A stretch of DNA of 64,000 bases from Pseudomonas panipatensis (GCF_900099785.1 NZ_FNDS01000009.1:1-64000), one strand, 5' to 3'; positions 52,449-62,641 are shown, counted from the first letter of the stretch. Translations and numbers: made by a program. Notes: generated by a model not told the origin, from the letters alone.

Positions 52449-53366
52449 ATGGTCGACAAACTGACGCATCTGAAACAGTTGGAGGCGGAAAGCATCCACA
52501 TCATCCGTGAGGTCGCCGCCGAGTTCGATAACCCGGTGATGCTGTACTCGATCGGTAAGGACTCCGCGGTGATGCTGCATCTCGCGCGCAAGGCCTTCTT
52601 CCCCGGCAAGCTGCCGTTCCCGGTGATGCACGTCGACACTCGCTGGAAGTTCCAGGAGATGTACAGCTTCCGCGACAAGATGGTCGCCGAGATGGGCCTG
52701 GACCTGATCACCCACGTCAACCCGGAAGGCGTCGCCCAGGACATCAATCCCTTCACTCACGGCAGCGCCAAGCACACCGACATCATGAAGACCGAAGGCC
52801 TCAAGCAGGCCCTCGACAAGTACGGCTTCGATGCCGCCTTCGGTGGTGCCCGCCGCGATGAAGAGAAGTCCCGCGCCAAGGAGCGTGTCTACTCGTTCCG
52901 CGACAGCAAGCACCGCTGGGACCCGAAGAACCAGCGTCCGGAGCTGTGGAACATCTATAACGGCAAGGTGAAGAAGGGCGAGTCGATCCGCGTCTTCCCG
53001 CTGTCCAACTGGACCGAGCTGGACATCTGGCAATACATCTATCTGGAACAGATCCCGATCGTTCCCCTGTACTTCGCCGCCGAGCGCGATGTGATCGAGA
53101 TGAACGGCGCGCTGATCATGATCGACGACGAGCGCATCCTCGAGCACCTTACGGACGAACAGAAGGCCAGCATTCAGAAGAAGATGGTGCGTTTCCGCAC
53201 CCTCGGCTGCTACCCGCTGACCGGTGCGGTGGAGTCCACCGCCACTTCGCTGCCGGAAATCATCCAGGAAATGCTCCTGACTCGTACTTCCGAACGCCAG
53301 GGCCGGGTCATCGACCACGACCAGGCCGGTTCGATGGAAGAAAAGAAACGTCAGGGCTACTTCTAA
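52449..53366 (+). CDS. cysD: Sulfate adenylyltransferase subunit 2
   Basis: 305 residues. PP-loop ATP pyrophosphatase: [11 protein letters not shown] near residue 35, RWKFQEMY and [16 protein letters not shown]. With CysN it makes APS from sulfate and ATP, driven by GTP. 12 bases before cysNC, so translated together. Its long leader suggests CysB-dependent control; not shown by sequence alone. Confidence 0.98.
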   Translation: MVDKLTHLKQLEAESIHIIREVAAEFDNPVMLYSIGKDSAVMLHLARKAFFPGKLPFPVMHVDTRWKFQEMYSFRDKMVAEMGLDLITHVNPEGVAQDINPFTHGSAKHTDIMKTEGLKQALDKYGFDAAFGGARRDEEKSRAKERVYSFRDSKHRWDPKNQRPELWNIYNGKVKKGESIRVFPLSNWTELDIWQYIYLEQIPIVPLYFAAERDVIEMNGALIMIDDERILEHLTDEQKASIQKKMVRFRTLGCYPLTGAVESTATSLPEIIQEMLLTRTSERQGRVIDHDQAGSMEEKKRQGYF

Positions 53367-53378
53367 GGTTCTCGCACC

Positions 53379-55280
53379 ATGTCGCACCAATCCGATCTGA
53401 TCAGCGAGGACATCCTCGCTTACCTGGCCCAGCACGAACGCAAGGAACTCCTGCGCTTCCTCACCTGCGGCAACGTCGACGATGGCAAGAGCACCCTGAT
53501 CGGGCGCCTGCTGCACGACTCCAAGATGATCTACGAGGACCACCTCGAGGCCATCACCCGGGACTCGAAGAAAGTCGGCACCACTGGCGACGACGTCGAC
53601 CTGGCGCTGCTGGTGGACGGCCTGCAGGCTGAGCGCGAGCAGGGCATCACCATCGATGTGGCCTACCGCTACTTCAGCACCGCCAAGCGCAAGTTCATCA
53701 TCGCCGACACCCCCGGCCATGAGCAGTACACCCGCAACATGGCCACCGGCGCGTCGACCTGCGACCTGGCGATCATCCTGATCGACGCGCGCTACGGCGT
53801 GCAGACCCAGACCCGCCGGCACAGCTTCATCGCCTCGCTGCTGGGCATCAAGCACATCGTGGTCGCCATCAACAAGATGGACCTGATGGACTTCGATCAG
53901 GCGGTCTTCGAGAAGATCAAGGCCGACTACCTGCAATTCGCCGAGCGCATCAAGCTGAACGCTTCGTCGCTGCACTTCGTGCCCATGTCGGCGCTCAAGG
54001 GCGACAACGTGGTCAACCGCAGCGAGCGCGCGCCCTGGTATGAGGGCAAGCCGCTGATGGAGATCCTCGAATCGGTGGAAATCGCCGCCGACCGCAACCT
54101 CGACGACATGCGTTTCCCGGTGCAGTACGTCAACCGTCCGAACCTGAACTTCCGCGGTTTCGCCGGCACCCTGGCTAGCGGCATCGTGCACAAGGGCGAC
54201 GAGATCATGGCGTTGCCGTCGGGCAAGACCAGCAAGGTCAAGTCCATCGTCACCTTCGAGGGCGAGTTGGAGGAGGCCATTCCCGGCCAGGCCATCACCC
54301 TGACCCTGGAAGACGAGATCGACGTGTCCCGCGGCGACATGCTGGTGCATGCCGATAATCGCCCGCAGGTCACCGACAGCTTCGACGCCATGCTGGTGTG
54401 GATGGCTGAAGAACCGATGCTGCCCGGCAAGAAATACGACATCAAGCGCGCCACCAGCTATGTGCCGGGCTCGATTCCGAGCATCACCCACAAGGTCGAT
54501 GTGAACACCCTGGAAGAGACCGCAGCCAGCGAACTCAAGCTCAACGAGATCGCCCGTGTGAAGGTCAGCCTGGATGCGCCCATCGCCCTCGATGGCTATG
54601 CACAGAACCGCACCACCGGCGCCTTCATCGTCATCGATCGGTTGACCAATGGCACCGTCGGCGCCGGCATGATCATCGCCGCACCGCGGGTTGCGCAGGG
54701 CGCTGGCAGCCACCATGGTCAGGGTGCCCATGTCGCCCGTGAAGAGCGCGCTGCGCGCTTTGGCCAGCAGCCGGCCACCGTGCTGTTCAGTGGCCTCTCC
54801 GGCGCCGGCAAGAGCACCTTGGCCTATGCCGTGGAGCGCAAGCTGTTCGACATGGGGCGTGCGGTCTATGTGCTGGATGGCCAGAACCTGCGTCATGACC
54901 TGAACAGGGGGCTGCCGCAGGATCGTGCCGGGCGCACCGAGAATTGGCTGCGCACCGCCCACGTCGCCAAGCAGTTCAACGAGGCCGGGCTGATCAGCCT
55001 GTGCGCCTTCGTCGCGCCGAGCGCCGAAGGTCGTGAGCAGGCCAGGGCGCTGCTCGGCGCCGAGCGGCTGATCACCGTCTACGTGCAGGCTTCCCCGCAA
55101 GTCTGCCGCGAGCGCGATCCGCAGGGCCTGTACGCTGCCGGCAAGGACAACATCCCTGGCGAGTCCTTCGCCTACGATGTGCCGCTGGATGCCGATCTGG
55201 TGATCGACACCCAGACCCAGTCGGTGGAAGACGGCGTCAAGGCAGTGCTCGACCTGCTGCGTCAGCGCGGCGCGATCTGA
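53379..55280 (+). CDS. cysNC: Bifunctional sulfate adenylyltransferase subunit 1 / APS kinase
   Basis: 633 residues, a fusion. Residues 1-about 440: CysN, an EF-Tu-like GTPase with P-loop GNVDDGKS (31-38), DTPGHEQY and NKMD. From about 455: APS kinase with its own P-loop [18 protein letters not shown] and a C-terminal DLLRQRG. It makes APS and then PAPS. Pseudomonads carry this fusion, whereas enterics have separate cysN and cysC. Followed by two terminator hairpins. Confidence 0.98.
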   Translation: MSHQSDLISEDILAYLAQHERKELLRFLTCGNVDDGKSTLIGRLLHDSKMIYEDHLEAITRDSKKVGTTGDDVDLALLVDGLQAEREQGITIDVAYRYFSTAKRKFIIADTPGHEQYTRNMATGASTCDLAIILIDARYGVQTQTRRHSFIASLLGIKHIVVAINKMDLMDFDQAVFEKIKADYLQFAERIKLNASSLHFVPMSALKGDNVVNRSERAPWYEGKPLMEILESVEIAADRNLDDMRFPVQYVNRPNLNFRGFAGTLASGIVHKGDEIMALPSGKTSKVKSIVTFEGELEEAIPGQAITLTLEDEIDVSRGDMLVHADNRPQVTDSFDAMLVWMAEEPMLPGKKYDIKRATSYVPGSIPSITHKVDVNTLEETAASELKLNEIARVKVSLDAPIALDGYAQNRTTGAFIVIDRLTNGTVGAGMIIAAPRVAQGAGSHHGQGAHVAREERAARFGQQPATVLFSGLSGAGKSTLAYAVERKLFDMGRAVYVLDGQNLRHDLNRGLPQDRAGRTENWLRTAHVAKQFNEAGLISLCAFVAPSAEGREQARALLGAERLITVYVQASPQVCRERDPQGLYAAGKDNIPGESFAYDVPLDADLVIDTQTQSVEDGVKAVLDLLRQRGAI

Positions 55281-55295
55281 GTCGCCAGCGTTGAG

Positions 55296-55322
55296 AAAAG
55301 CCCCGCCCATGCGGGGCTTTTT
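55296..55322. terminator. Terminator of cysD-cysNC
   Basis: AAAAGCCCCGC (55296-55306), four-base loop, GCGGGGCTTTT and T. Fifteen bases after the cysNC stop. Confidence 0.92.
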
Positions 55323-55361
55323 CATGGGCGCGCGACAGTCGCCGGGACTTTTCCACAGGCA

Positions 55362-55393
55362 AAGAAAAGCCCCGCCATGGCGGGGCTTTTCTT
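55362..55393. terminator. Second, bidirectional terminator (15-bp stem)
   Basis: AAGAAAAGCCCCGCC (55362-55376) pairs perfectly with 55379-55393 across a two-base centre. It is nearly the same hairpin as the one 66 bases upstream and serves zapG on the minus strand. Confidence 0.92.
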
Positions 55394-55404
55394 GAAACCT
55401 GGGC

Positions 55405-55848
55405 TCAGTACTTGCCTTTCAGGCCGTAGGTCTCGTCCAGCGTGCCGGGCGCGTCCGAAGGTTTGGGCGCGTAGTCCTTCGGCGCTTCGTTGCTGGCCGG
55501 CGGCGTCAGGCGCTCGCGGCGCTCGGGGTATCCGTCCTCGGTGTGCAGGGCGGCCATCAGGCGCTGCCGGGTCTGCTCATCCAGGGCCAGGCGTTCGGCG
55601 CTCTCGGACAGGTGTTCCTGCACATCCTGGTAGCTCTGGGTGAGCTTCTTCACCAGGCTCGCGGTGGTATTGAAATGGGTGACGACTTCGCGCTGATAAC
55701 TGTCGAAGCGGTCCTGCAAATCGTCCATTTGACGCTGCATTCGGTTGGGGGCTGCGCTGGGCAGCAATCGAGCGACCAGGAAACCGATGGCGGCCCCTAC
55801 GAACAGGGCGATGACCGGCAGCAACCAGGCGGTGAGGGACTGTTCCAC
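55405..55848 (-). CDS. zapG: Envelope biogenesis protein ZapG/YhcB (DUF1043)
   Basis: 147 residues. N-terminal membrane segment (LLPVIALFVGAAIGFLVARLL), a coiled-coil cytoplasmic part (QMDDLQDRFDSYQREVVTHF) and a Pro-rich tail. E. coli YhcB affects division and links peptidoglycan and LPS synthesis. Stands alone on the minus strand, divergent from the hydrolase gene. Confidence 0.9.
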   Translation of the reverse strand: MEQSLTAWLLPVIALFVGAAIGFLVARLLPSAAPNRMQRQMDDLQDRFDSYQREVVTHFNTTASLVKKLTQSYQDVQEHLSESAERLALDEQTRQRLMAALHTEDGYPERRERLTPPASNEAPKDYAPKPSDAPGTLDETYGLKGKY

Positions 55849-55985
55849 GCGAATCCTTCCTCTATAGACGGCTTTGCTTTACGTTAGCGGCTTGCACCTG
55901 CGCTGTATACCACGAGGCGAGCCTCGGCGTTGGCGCGGTATCGAGCTAGACGAGACGACCCGCTTCGGGGTCACGGAGTTACTGT

Positions 55986-56630
55986 TTGTCCACCCGCGAA
56001 ATCCCACTCTTCATCGATGGCCCCGAAGGTCCGTTGGAGGCCTTGCACCTGGATACCCCCGACGCTGTCGGCGTGGCTCTGATCTGCCATCCACACCCAC
56101 TGTTCGCCGGCACCATGCAGAACAAGGTGGTCGCCACCCTGCAACGCATCGCCCGCGATGCCGGCTACGCCACCCTGCGTTTCAATTTCCGTGGCGTCGG
56201 CCAGAGCGCCGGTGGCTATGGCGAAGGGCGCGGGGAGATCGACGACGCCCTGGCGGCGGCCCGTTGGCTGGGTGAGCGTCATCCCGGCTTGCCGCTGACC
56301 CTGATGGGTTTCTCCTTCGGCTCCTGCGTGGCCGGCAACGCCGCCGCGCGTCTGGAGAGCGACGGCGTGGCATTGCGCCGGCTGTTCATGTTGGCGCCGC
56401 CGGTGGAGCGCTTCGACGTCGAGCTGCCAGTTGACTGCCCGCTGACCGTGGTACAGCCGGAAGATGACGAAGTGGTGACGCCGGCGCGTGTCTACGCGTG
56501 GAGTGAATCGCTGGACAAGCCCCACGAGTTGCTGCGGGTGCCCGCGTGCAGCCACTTCTTCCACGGCAAGCTGATCGAGCTCAAGGAGCTGTTGCAGCCT
56601 CGACTCGCACCTATCGGCGCTGCGGGTTAA
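55986..56630 (+). CDS. Alpha/beta hydrolase
   Basis: 214 residues from a TTG at 55986, supported by GGAG seven bases upstream. Nucleophile elbow GFSFGS (usual GxSxG), oxyanion His-containing CHPHPLFAGTMQNKVV, and C-terminal catalytic Asp (QPEDDEVV) and His (PACSHFFHGK). The CHPHP...GTM...K pattern marks the COG2945 group of small bacterial hydrolases; the substrate is unknown. 42 bases before trpS. Confidence 0.9.
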   Translation: MSTREIPLFIDGPEGPLEALHLDTPDAVGVALICHPHPLFAGTMQNKVVATLQRIARDAGYATLRFNFRGVGQSAGGYGEGRGEIDDALAAARWLGERHPGLPLTLMGFSFGSCVAGNAAARLESDGVALRRLFMLAPPVERFDVELPVDCPLTVVQPEDDEVVTPARVYAWSESLDKPHELLRVPACSHFFHGKLIELKELLQPRLAPIGAAG

Positions 56631-56672
56631 CATCCGGGCCGCTCATTTTTCCGCGTTGACTTCTGGTATCCC

Positions 56673-58019
56673 ATGACGACTCGCATCCTCACCGGCATCA
56701 CCACCACCGGCACCCCGCACCTGGGTAACTACGCCGGCGCCATCCGGCCGGCGATCATCGCCAGCCGCGATCCGCAGGCGGACTCCTTTTATTTCCTGGC
56801 TGACTACCACGCGCTGATCAAGTGCGACGACCCGCTGCGTATCCAGCGTTCGCGTCTGGAGATCGCCGCCACCTGGCTGGCCTGTGGCCTGGATGCCGAC
56901 AAGGCGACCTTCTACCGCCAGTCCGACATCCCCGAGATTCCCGAACTGACCTGGCTGCTGACCTGCGTCAGCGCCAAGGGCCTGCTCAACCGCGCGCATG
57001 CCTACAAGGCCACGGTGGACAAGAACCTGGAAGCCGGCGAAGACCCCGACGCCGGCGTCACCATGGGGCTGTACAGCTACCCGGTGCTGATGGCCGCGGA
57101 CATCCTGATGTTCAACGCACACAAGGTTCCGGTCGGTCGCGACCAGATCCAGCACGTGGAAATGGCGCGCGACATCGGCCAGCGCTTCAACCATCTGTTC
57201 GGTGCCGGTCGTGAGTTCTTCACGCTGCCCGAGGCGGTGATCGAGGAGGACGTGGCGACACTGCCAGGTCTCGATGGCCGCAAGATGTCGAAGAGCTACG
57301 ACAACACCATCCCGTTGTTTGGCAGCAGCAAGCAGCTCAAGGACGCCATCGCCCGCATCGTCACCGACTCGCGCGCGCCGGGCGAACCGAAGGACCCGGA
57401 CAACTCGCACCTGGTCACCCTGTACCAGGCGTTCGCCACGCCGGCGCAACTGGCCGAGTTCCGTGCTGAGCTGCTGCAGGGGCTGGCCTGGGGCGAGGCC
57501 AAGCAGCGCCTGTTCCTGTTGCTCGAAAACGAACTGGGCGAAGCGCGCGAGCGTTACCACGCATTGATCGGTCGTCCTGGCGACCTGGAGGACATCCTCC
57601 TGGCCGGCGCCGCCAAGGCCCGGCGCATCGCCACGCCGTTCCTCGGCGAGCTGCGCGAGGCGGTCGGCCTGCGCTCCTTCCGCGAGCAGGTGCAGGTCGC
57701 CAGCGACGCCAAGAAAAAAACCAGCAAGAGTGCGCGCATCGTCAGCTTCCGCGAAGAGGACGGCAGCTTCCGTTTCCGCCTGCTGGATGCCGCCGGCGAG
57801 CAACTGCTGTTGTCCAGCGCCTTCGCCGATGGCAAGACGGCCGGCGCGGTGAGCAAGCGACTGCAGGGCGGCGAGGCCCTGGACCTGCGGGCCGAGGGCA
57901 ATGCCTTCGCGCTCTGGCTGGATGGCGCGGTCGTGGCGCAAAGCCCGGCGTTCGCAGATGGCGATGCGCGCGATGCGGCCATCGAGCGTGTGCGCGAGGC
58001 CCTGGCGCCGCAGGAGTAA
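56673..58019 (+). CDS. trpS: Tryptophanyl-tRNA synthetase (long form)
   Basis: 448 residues, about 110 more than E. coli TrpS. Class I motifs: TPHLGNY at 14-20 (HIGH) and KMSKS at about 202. From about residue 345 there is an additional C-terminal domain ([21 protein letters not shown]) that occurs in the proteobacterial long TrpS form. Followed by a terminator. Confidence 0.96.
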   Translation: MTTRILTGITTTGTPHLGNYAGAIRPAIIASRDPQADSFYFLADYHALIKCDDPLRIQRSRLEIAATWLACGLDADKATFYRQSDIPEIPELTWLLTCVSAKGLLNRAHAYKATVDKNLEAGEDPDAGVTMGLYSYPVLMAADILMFNAHKVPVGRDQIQHVEMARDIGQRFNHLFGAGREFFTLPEAVIEEDVATLPGLDGRKMSKSYDNTIPLFGSSKQLKDAIARIVTDSRAPGEPKDPDNSHLVTLYQAFATPAQLAEFRAELLQGLAWGEAKQRLFLLLENELGEARERYHALIGRPGDLEDILLAGAAKARRIATPFLGELREAVGLRSFREQVQVASDAKKKTSKSARIVSFREEDGSFRFRLLDAAGEQLLLSSAFADGKTAGAVSKRLQGGEALDLRAEGNAFALWLDGAVVAQSPAFADGDARDAAIERVREALAPQE

Positions 58020-58063
58020 GGCCTGCGGCTGGCCATCTTCGACGGATGGCCGATTGCCAAGAG

Positions 58064-58096
58064 ACGGGGCCGTCGCTAAAGTGTCGGCCCCGTTTT
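58064..58096 (+). terminator. Terminator of trpS
   Basis: ACGGGGCC (58064-58071) pairs with GGCCCCGT (58086-58093), then four T. It lies 20 bases before the zapE ATG. Confidence 0.75.
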
Positions 58097-58115
58097 CGTT
58101 GCCTTGCTACCGATC

Positions 58116-59210
58116 ATGACGCCTCTCGAGCGCTACCAGGAAGACCTGAAACGTCCCGATTTCTTCCACGATGCAGCACAGGCCAATGCCGTGAAGCATC
58201 TGCAACGTCTCTACGATGACCTGCTGGCCGTCGACAAGGCCAAGCCAGGCCTGTTCGGCAAACTGCTCGGCAAGAAGTCCAACGAGCCCGTCAAGGGCTT
58301 GTATTTCTGGGGCGGTGTGGGTCGCGGCAAGACCTATCTGGTGGATACCTTCTTCGACGCTCTGCCGTTCAAGCAGAAGATGCGGACACACTTCCACCGC
58401 TTCATGAAACGCGTCCACGAGGAAATGAAAACCCTCAAGGGCGAGAAGAACCCGCTGACCATCATCGGCAAGCGCTTCGCCGACGAGGCACGGGTGATCT
58501 GCTTCGACGAATTCTTCGTTTCCGACATCACCGACGCCATGATCCTCGCGACCTTGCTCGAGGAGCTGTTCAAGAATGGCGTCAGCCTGGTGGCGACTTC
58601 CAACATCGTGCCGGACGGCCTGTACAAGGACGGTCTGCAGCGTGCCCGCTTCCTGCCGGCCATTGCGCTGCTCAAGCGGCACACCGAGGTGGTCAACGTC
58701 GACAGCGGTGTCGATTACCGTCTGCGTGCTCTGGAGCAGGCCGAGCTGTATCACTGGCCGCTCAGCGAGCATGCCGAACAGGCCATGGCCCGCGATTTCA
58801 ACAAACTCACGCCGGAGTGCGCCGCCGCCACTCGCAATGACGTGCTGATGATCGAGAATCGCGAGATTCGTTCGCGCCTCACCTGCGATGACGTGGCCTG
58901 GTTCGAATTCCGTGAACTCTGCGATGGGCCGCGTAGCCAGAACGACTACATCGAACTGGCGAAGATCTTCCACGCGGTGCTGATCTCCAATGTCGAGCAG
59001 ATGGGCGTGGCCAAGGACGACATGGCGCGACGCTTCATCAACCTGGTGGACGAGTTCTACGATCGCAACGTCAAACTGATCCTCTCCGCCGAGGTCGAGC
59101 TGAAAGACCTCTATACCGGCGGGCGTCTGGAGTTCGAATTCCAGCGCACCCTCAGTCGCCTGCTGGAAATGCAGTCCCACGAGTACCTGAGCCGTCCGCA
59201 CCGGCCCTGA
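58116..59210 (+). CDS. zapE: Cell division AFG1-family ATPase ZapE
   Basis: 364 residues from the ATG at 58116 (MTPLERYQ); a TTG at 58104 is in frame but unlikely. Walker A GGVGRGKT at 66-73, Walker B VICFDEFFVSDI. AFG1-like ATPase that acts on FtsZ during constriction. Ends before a strong bidirectional terminator. Confidence 0.95.
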   Translation: MTPLERYQEDLKRPDFFHDAAQANAVKHLQRLYDDLLAVDKAKPGLFGKLLGKKSNEPVKGLYFWGGVGRGKTYLVDTFFDALPFKQKMRTHFHRFMKRVHEEMKTLKGEKNPLTIIGKRFADEARVICFDEFFVSDITDAMILATLLEELFKNGVSLVATSNIVPDGLYKDGLQRARFLPAIALLKRHTEVVNVDSGVDYRLRALEQAELYHWPLSEHAEQAMARDFNKLTPECAAATRNDVLMIENREIRSRLTCDDVAWFEFRELCDGPRSQNDYIELAKIFHAVLISNVEQMGVAKDDMARRFINLVDEFYDRNVKLILSAEVELKDLYTGGRLEFEFQRTLSRLLEMQSHEYLSRPHRP

Positions 59211-59226
59211 GTCTGGTGGTGCAATG

Positions 59227-59261
59227 AAAAAGGGGGTTGCCACTGGCAACCCCCTTTTTTT
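59227..59261. terminator. Bidirectional terminator after zapE
   Basis: AAAAAGGGGGTTGCC (59227-59241), ACT loop, complement and T7. Shared with the minus-strand gene that ends at 59278. Confidence 0.93.
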
Positions 59262-59277
59262 GTCCGGCGTGCTTGGC

Positions 59278-60240
59278 TCAGCGTTGCGCGGTGCGTTGCT
59301 GGGCGCTTTGCAGGAGCTTCTGCGCGTGAGCCACCTCAAGCGCTTCCATAGCGGTGCTCGGCTTGATCGCGATGGCTTGTTTGAGCTGGTCGAGAGCCTT
59401 CTGCTGCTGATCGTCGCCATAGATGTAGCCGAGGGCGTTGGCGTATTCGTAGTGACCGATCGGCAGATCGTCGCTGGCGCGGAAGGAGCGGGCAAAGAAC
59501 TGCTCCATCTTGTCCGTGCTGACGCCGTAGGTCATGCGTCCGACCATCTTGCCGACCTTGCGGATCACCCCGGCCTGGTAGCCGCCATAGAGGGCGAGGG
59601 CGTAAGGCTGGTTCGGTTGCTTGGCGAGGATGGCGTCCAGCTCCTTGGGGATTTCGCTGGTGTAGCCGCGCTTGAGCACCACCGGAACCGGGAGTTCCTC
59701 GGCCAGGCGCGCCTTGGCATAGGCGCGCCCGAACTGGGCGATGGGATCGGCATTGAGCAGCGGCCCGGCCTGATCGGTGTAACTGATCACTTCTTCGAGC
59801 AGGCGCTGTTTTTCATCCTGGTTGGGCGCCAGGAACATGGCGTAGAGCACTTGGGCGAACATCGCCGGTACCTGGCCGCCGACACCGAGCGCGAGGCCGT
59901 CCTTCTTCGCCTCGGCGAAGTCGCCGTGGAATACCTTGCGCCACACTTCCTGCAGCTTGGCCGCGTAGGCTTGCGCCTCTTCGGGCTTGCCGCTGAACGC
60001 GCCGTTTGCCGCGGCCGTCTTGCTCAGGGCCTCGGGATGACTGCTGGCCATCTTGATCACCCAGTCGGCGTCCGGGAACGGGTAGCTGCCAAAGCCTCGG
60101 GTCAGCCGCGGCCAGGCGGCGCGAAGCTTGTCGCCGGAGTAGTCGAAGGCGCTCTGGTCGTAGGGGAAGGGTTTCCAATTGTCGTCCGCCACAGCCTGCA
60201 GGCTGAAGGCGGCCAGTAGGGCGAGCAGTAAGAGGCGCAT
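59278..60240 (-). CDS. Periplasmic helical-repeat (TPR-like) protein of unknown function
   Basis: 320 residues with a signal peptide (LLLLALLAAFSLQAVA). The mature part is Ala-rich and helical, with units such as AYAAKLQEVWRKVFHGDFAEAKKDG and QQQKALDQLKQAIAIKPSTAMEALEVA, the last close to a TPR consensus. No catalytic motif seen. The corresponding PAO1 gene (PA4437 by position, from memory) is a conserved hypothetical. 90 bases from the regulator gene upstream. Confidence 0.8.
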   Translation of the reverse strand: MRLLLLALLAAFSLQAVADDNWKPFPYDQSAFDYSGDKLRAAWPRLTRGFGSYPFPDADWVIKMASSHPEALSKTAAANGAFSGKPEEAQAYAAKLQEVWRKVFHGDFAEAKKDGLALGVGGQVPAMFAQVLYAMFLAPNQDEKQRLLEEVISYTDQAGPLLNADPIAQFGRAYAKARLAEELPVPVVLKRGYTSEIPKELDAILAKQPNQPYALALYGGYQAGVIRKVGKMVGRMTYGVSTDKMEQFFARSFRASDDLPIGHYEYANALGYIYGDDQQQKALDQLKQAIAIKPSTAMEALEVAHAQKLLQSAQQRTAQR

Positions 60241-60330
60241 GGTGGTATCCCGTGGATTTTCTTATGGAGGGCAGTCCTGATCATAGGCGGCTGCCCAGCC
60301 CCACGTTGCCTATCCTAGGGCTGGTGTGTT

Positions 60331-61329
60331 TCAGCTGTCTTTCCGCTGGTACTGGTTGCGATAGTGATTGGGTGACAGATTGGTGTGTTGGCGGAACAGG
60401 CGGGCGAAGAAGCTGGCGTCGTCGTAGCCGACTTCATAGCTGATGGTCTTGATGCTTTTGCGCGTGGTCGACAGCAGGCTGCGCGCGGTTTCGATACGCA
60501 AGCGTTGCAGGTAATGCAGTGGCTTGTCGCCGGTCGCTGCCTGGAAGCGCCGCATGAAGTTGCGAATGCTCATGCCGTGCTCGCGGGCGACGTCCTCGAA
60601 GCGGAACTTGTCCGAGTAGTGATCTTCCAGCCATTGCTGGATCTGCAGAATGGCCGGGTCCTGGTGCAGCTTCTGCCCGCCAAAGCCCAGCCGGCCGGGC
60701 GTGTAGCTACGCTGAACCTCATAGAGGATGTCGCGCGATACGCCCTGGGCGACGCTGACGCCGCAGAAACGCTCGATCAAGTAGAGATAGAGGTCGCGCG
60801 CCGAGGTCACGCCGCTGGCGCAGTAGAGGTCGTCGGCGTCGGTGATGTGCTTCTCGCGGTTCAGTGCGACCTTGGGATAGCGCGTGGCGAACTGGTCAAA
60901 GAAGCGCCAGTAGGTGGTCGCTTCCTTGCCATCGAGCAGGCCGGCTTCGGCCAGCCAGAAGACGCCCGTGGCCTCGCCGCAGATGACGCTGCCCGCGGCA
61001 TGGCGCTGACGCAGCCAGGGGCCGATCTGGGGATGGCGCGAGATGAGGCTGTCGAAGTCGCCCCAGAAGGCCGGGATGATCACCAGATCGGGCTCGTCCA
61101 GCGTGCCATCCACCGCCAGCACGTCCCCGCTGAACGCGGTGACCGGCTTGCCGTCAGGGCTGATGATATGGATCTGGACCAGCGGGGTGAGGCCGAGTCC
61201 CTCCTGCTTGCCGAAGCGCAGGCCGGCCATGTGGAGGAAGTCCTTCGCCTGCATCAGGGTAGAGGCGAAGACCCCATCGGTCGCAAGGATGCTGACCCTT
61301 TTCAGGGGTGTTGCAGAGTAGTCGGGCAT
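60331..61329 (-). CDS. GlxA-family transcriptional regulator (DJ-1/PfpI plus AraC HTH)
   Basis: 332 residues from the ATG at 61329. N-terminal DJ-1/PfpI-like domain (about 10-190) with the nucleophile-elbow Cys in SVICGEATGVFWLAEAG; C-terminal AraC/XylS helix-turn-helix pair (FEDVAREHGMSIRNFMRRFQ and ISYEVGYDDASFFARLFRQ). Relatives include CdhR, GbdR and ArgR, which sense amino-acid-like or quaternary amine metabolites. Divergent from the acyl-CoA dehydrogenase, a likely target. Confidence 0.9.
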   Translation of the reverse strand: MPDYSATPLKRVSILATDGVFASTLMQAKDFLHMAGLRFGKQEGLGLTPLVQIHIISPDGKPVTAFSGDVLAVDGTLDEPDLVIIPAFWGDFDSLISRHPQIGPWLRQRHAAGSVICGEATGVFWLAEAGLLDGKEATTYWRFFDQFATRYPKVALNREKHITDADDLYCASGVTSARDLYLYLIERFCGVSVAQGVSRDILYEVQRSYTPGRLGFGGQKLHQDPAILQIQQWLEDHYSDKFRFEDVAREHGMSIRNFMRRFQAATGDKPLHYLQRLRIETARSLLSTTRKSIKTISYEVGYDDASFFARLFRQHTNLSPNHYRNQYQRKDS

Positions 61330-61353
61330 CGTTCTTATCGTTGTTGTTGAGGA

Positions 61354-61385
61354 CCGCAACTGACGCCTAAGTGGTCAAATTGCGG
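61354..61385. promoter_or_regulatory. Imperfect inverted repeat, possible operator
   Basis: CCGCAA (61354-61359) and TGAC (61361-61364) are mirrored by GTCA (61374-61377) and TTGCGG (61380-61385) in the 160-base gap between the divergent regulator and acyl-CoA dehydrogenase genes. The arms are one base out of phase. Confidence 0.4.
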
Positions 61386-61489
61386 CTGGATCGTCTTATT
61401 TTTTGGCGCATGTGTCCAGTGTTCGCTGGCTGGAGGGCTGCTCTACATTCGCTCCTCCTGCGGTATGAGCGCTCAATAGGGTGGTAACC

Positions 61490-62626
61490 ATGATTCCAAG
61501 AACATTGTTCAGTTCCGACCATGAGCTTTTCCGCGACAGCGTGCGCAAATTCCTTGAACAGGAAGCCGTGCCTTTCCATGCGCAATGGGAGAAGGACGGC
61601 CACGTGGACCGTGCTCTGTGGAACAAGGCTGGCGAGGCCGGCATGCTCTGTTCTCATATTCCCGAGGCCTATGGCGGCATGGCTGCCGACTTCCTCTACA
61701 GCACGGTGGTCATCGAGGAGATCGGCCGCCTGGGCTTGACCGGCATCGGCTTCTCGCTGCATTCGGACATAGTCGCGCCCTACATCCTGCATTACGGTAG
61801 CGAGGCGCAGAAGCAACATTACTTGCCGAAGCTGATCTCCGGCGAGATGGTCAGTGCCATCGCGATGACCGAGCCGGGCGCCGGCTCCGACCTGCAGGGC
61901 GTGAAGACCACCGCGGTGCTGGATGGCGACGAATACGTCATCAATGGTTCCAAGACCTTCATCACCAACGGCTTCCTCGCCGATCTGGTGATAGTGGTTG
62001 CCAAGACCGACCCGAAGGCTGGCTCCAAGGGCATCAGCCTGTTCCTGGTCGAGGCCGGAACGCCGGGCTTCGCCAAGGGCAAGCGCCTGGAGAAGGTCGG
62101 CATGAAGGCTCAGGACACCTCCGAGCTGTTCTTCCAGGATGTGCGCGTGCCCAAGGAGAGTCTGCTGGGCAAGGAAGGGCAGGGTTTCATCTACCTGATG
62201 CAGGAATTGCCCCAGGAGCGCCTGACCGTAGCCTTGGGAGCCCTTGCATCGGCCGAGGCAGCGCTGAGTTGGACGCTGGACTACACCCGTGAACGCAAGG
62301 CCTTCGGCAAGGCCGTGGCGGACTTCCAGAATACCCGCTTCAAACTGGCCGAAATGGCGACCGAGATCCAGGTGGGGCGTGCCTTCGTCGATCGCTGCCT
62401 GGAACTGCACCTGCAGGGTAAGTTAGACGTGCCCACTGCGGCCATGGCCAAGTACTGGACCACCGATCTGCAGTGCAAGGTCCTCGACGAGTGCGTGCAG
62501 TTGCACGGTGGCTACGGTTTCATGTGGGAATATCCGATTGCCCGTGCCTGGGCTGATGCGCGAGTGCAGCGTATCTACGCCGGCACCAACGAGATCATGA
62601 AAGAAATCATCGCCCGTTCGCTGTAG
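61490..62626 (+). CDS. Acyl-CoA dehydrogenase, long-chain (LCAD)-like
   Basis: 378 residues from the ATG at 61490; the GTG at 61481 is in frame. Flavin-binding AMTEPGAGSDLQG and NGSKTFITNG are clear. The C-terminal loop reads YAGTNEIMKE: the Glu that is catalytic in medium/short-chain enzymes (YEGT) is Ala. Instead, QELPQERL at about residue 245 matches the segment that carries the catalytic Glu of mammalian LCAD (from memory), so the base has moved helix. Suits long or branched acyl chains. No electron-transfer or ligase genes nearby. Confidence 0.93.
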   Translation: MIPRTLFSSDHELFRDSVRKFLEQEAVPFHAQWEKDGHVDRALWNKAGEAGMLCSHIPEAYGGMAADFLYSTVVIEEIGRLGLTGIGFSLHSDIVAPYILHYGSEAQKQHYLPKLISGEMVSAIAMTEPGAGSDLQGVKTTAVLDGDEYVINGSKTFITNGFLADLVIVVAKTDPKAGSKGISLFLVEAGTPGFAKGKRLEKVGMKAQDTSELFFQDVRVPKESLLGKEGQGFIYLMQELPQERLTVALGALASAEAALSWTLDYTRERKAFGKAVADFQNTRFKLAEMATEIQVGRAFVDRCLELHLQGKLDVPTAAMAKYWTTDLQCKVLDECVQLHGGYGFMWEYPIARAWADARVQRIYAGTNEIMKEIIARSL

Positions 62627-62641
62627 CTTCAACGCGCTGAC

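Noticed and set aside
52407-55325. 972-codon minus-strand frame opposite cysD-cysNC
   Set aside because: Shadow of the sulfate-activation genes, which have perfect motifs on the plus strand.
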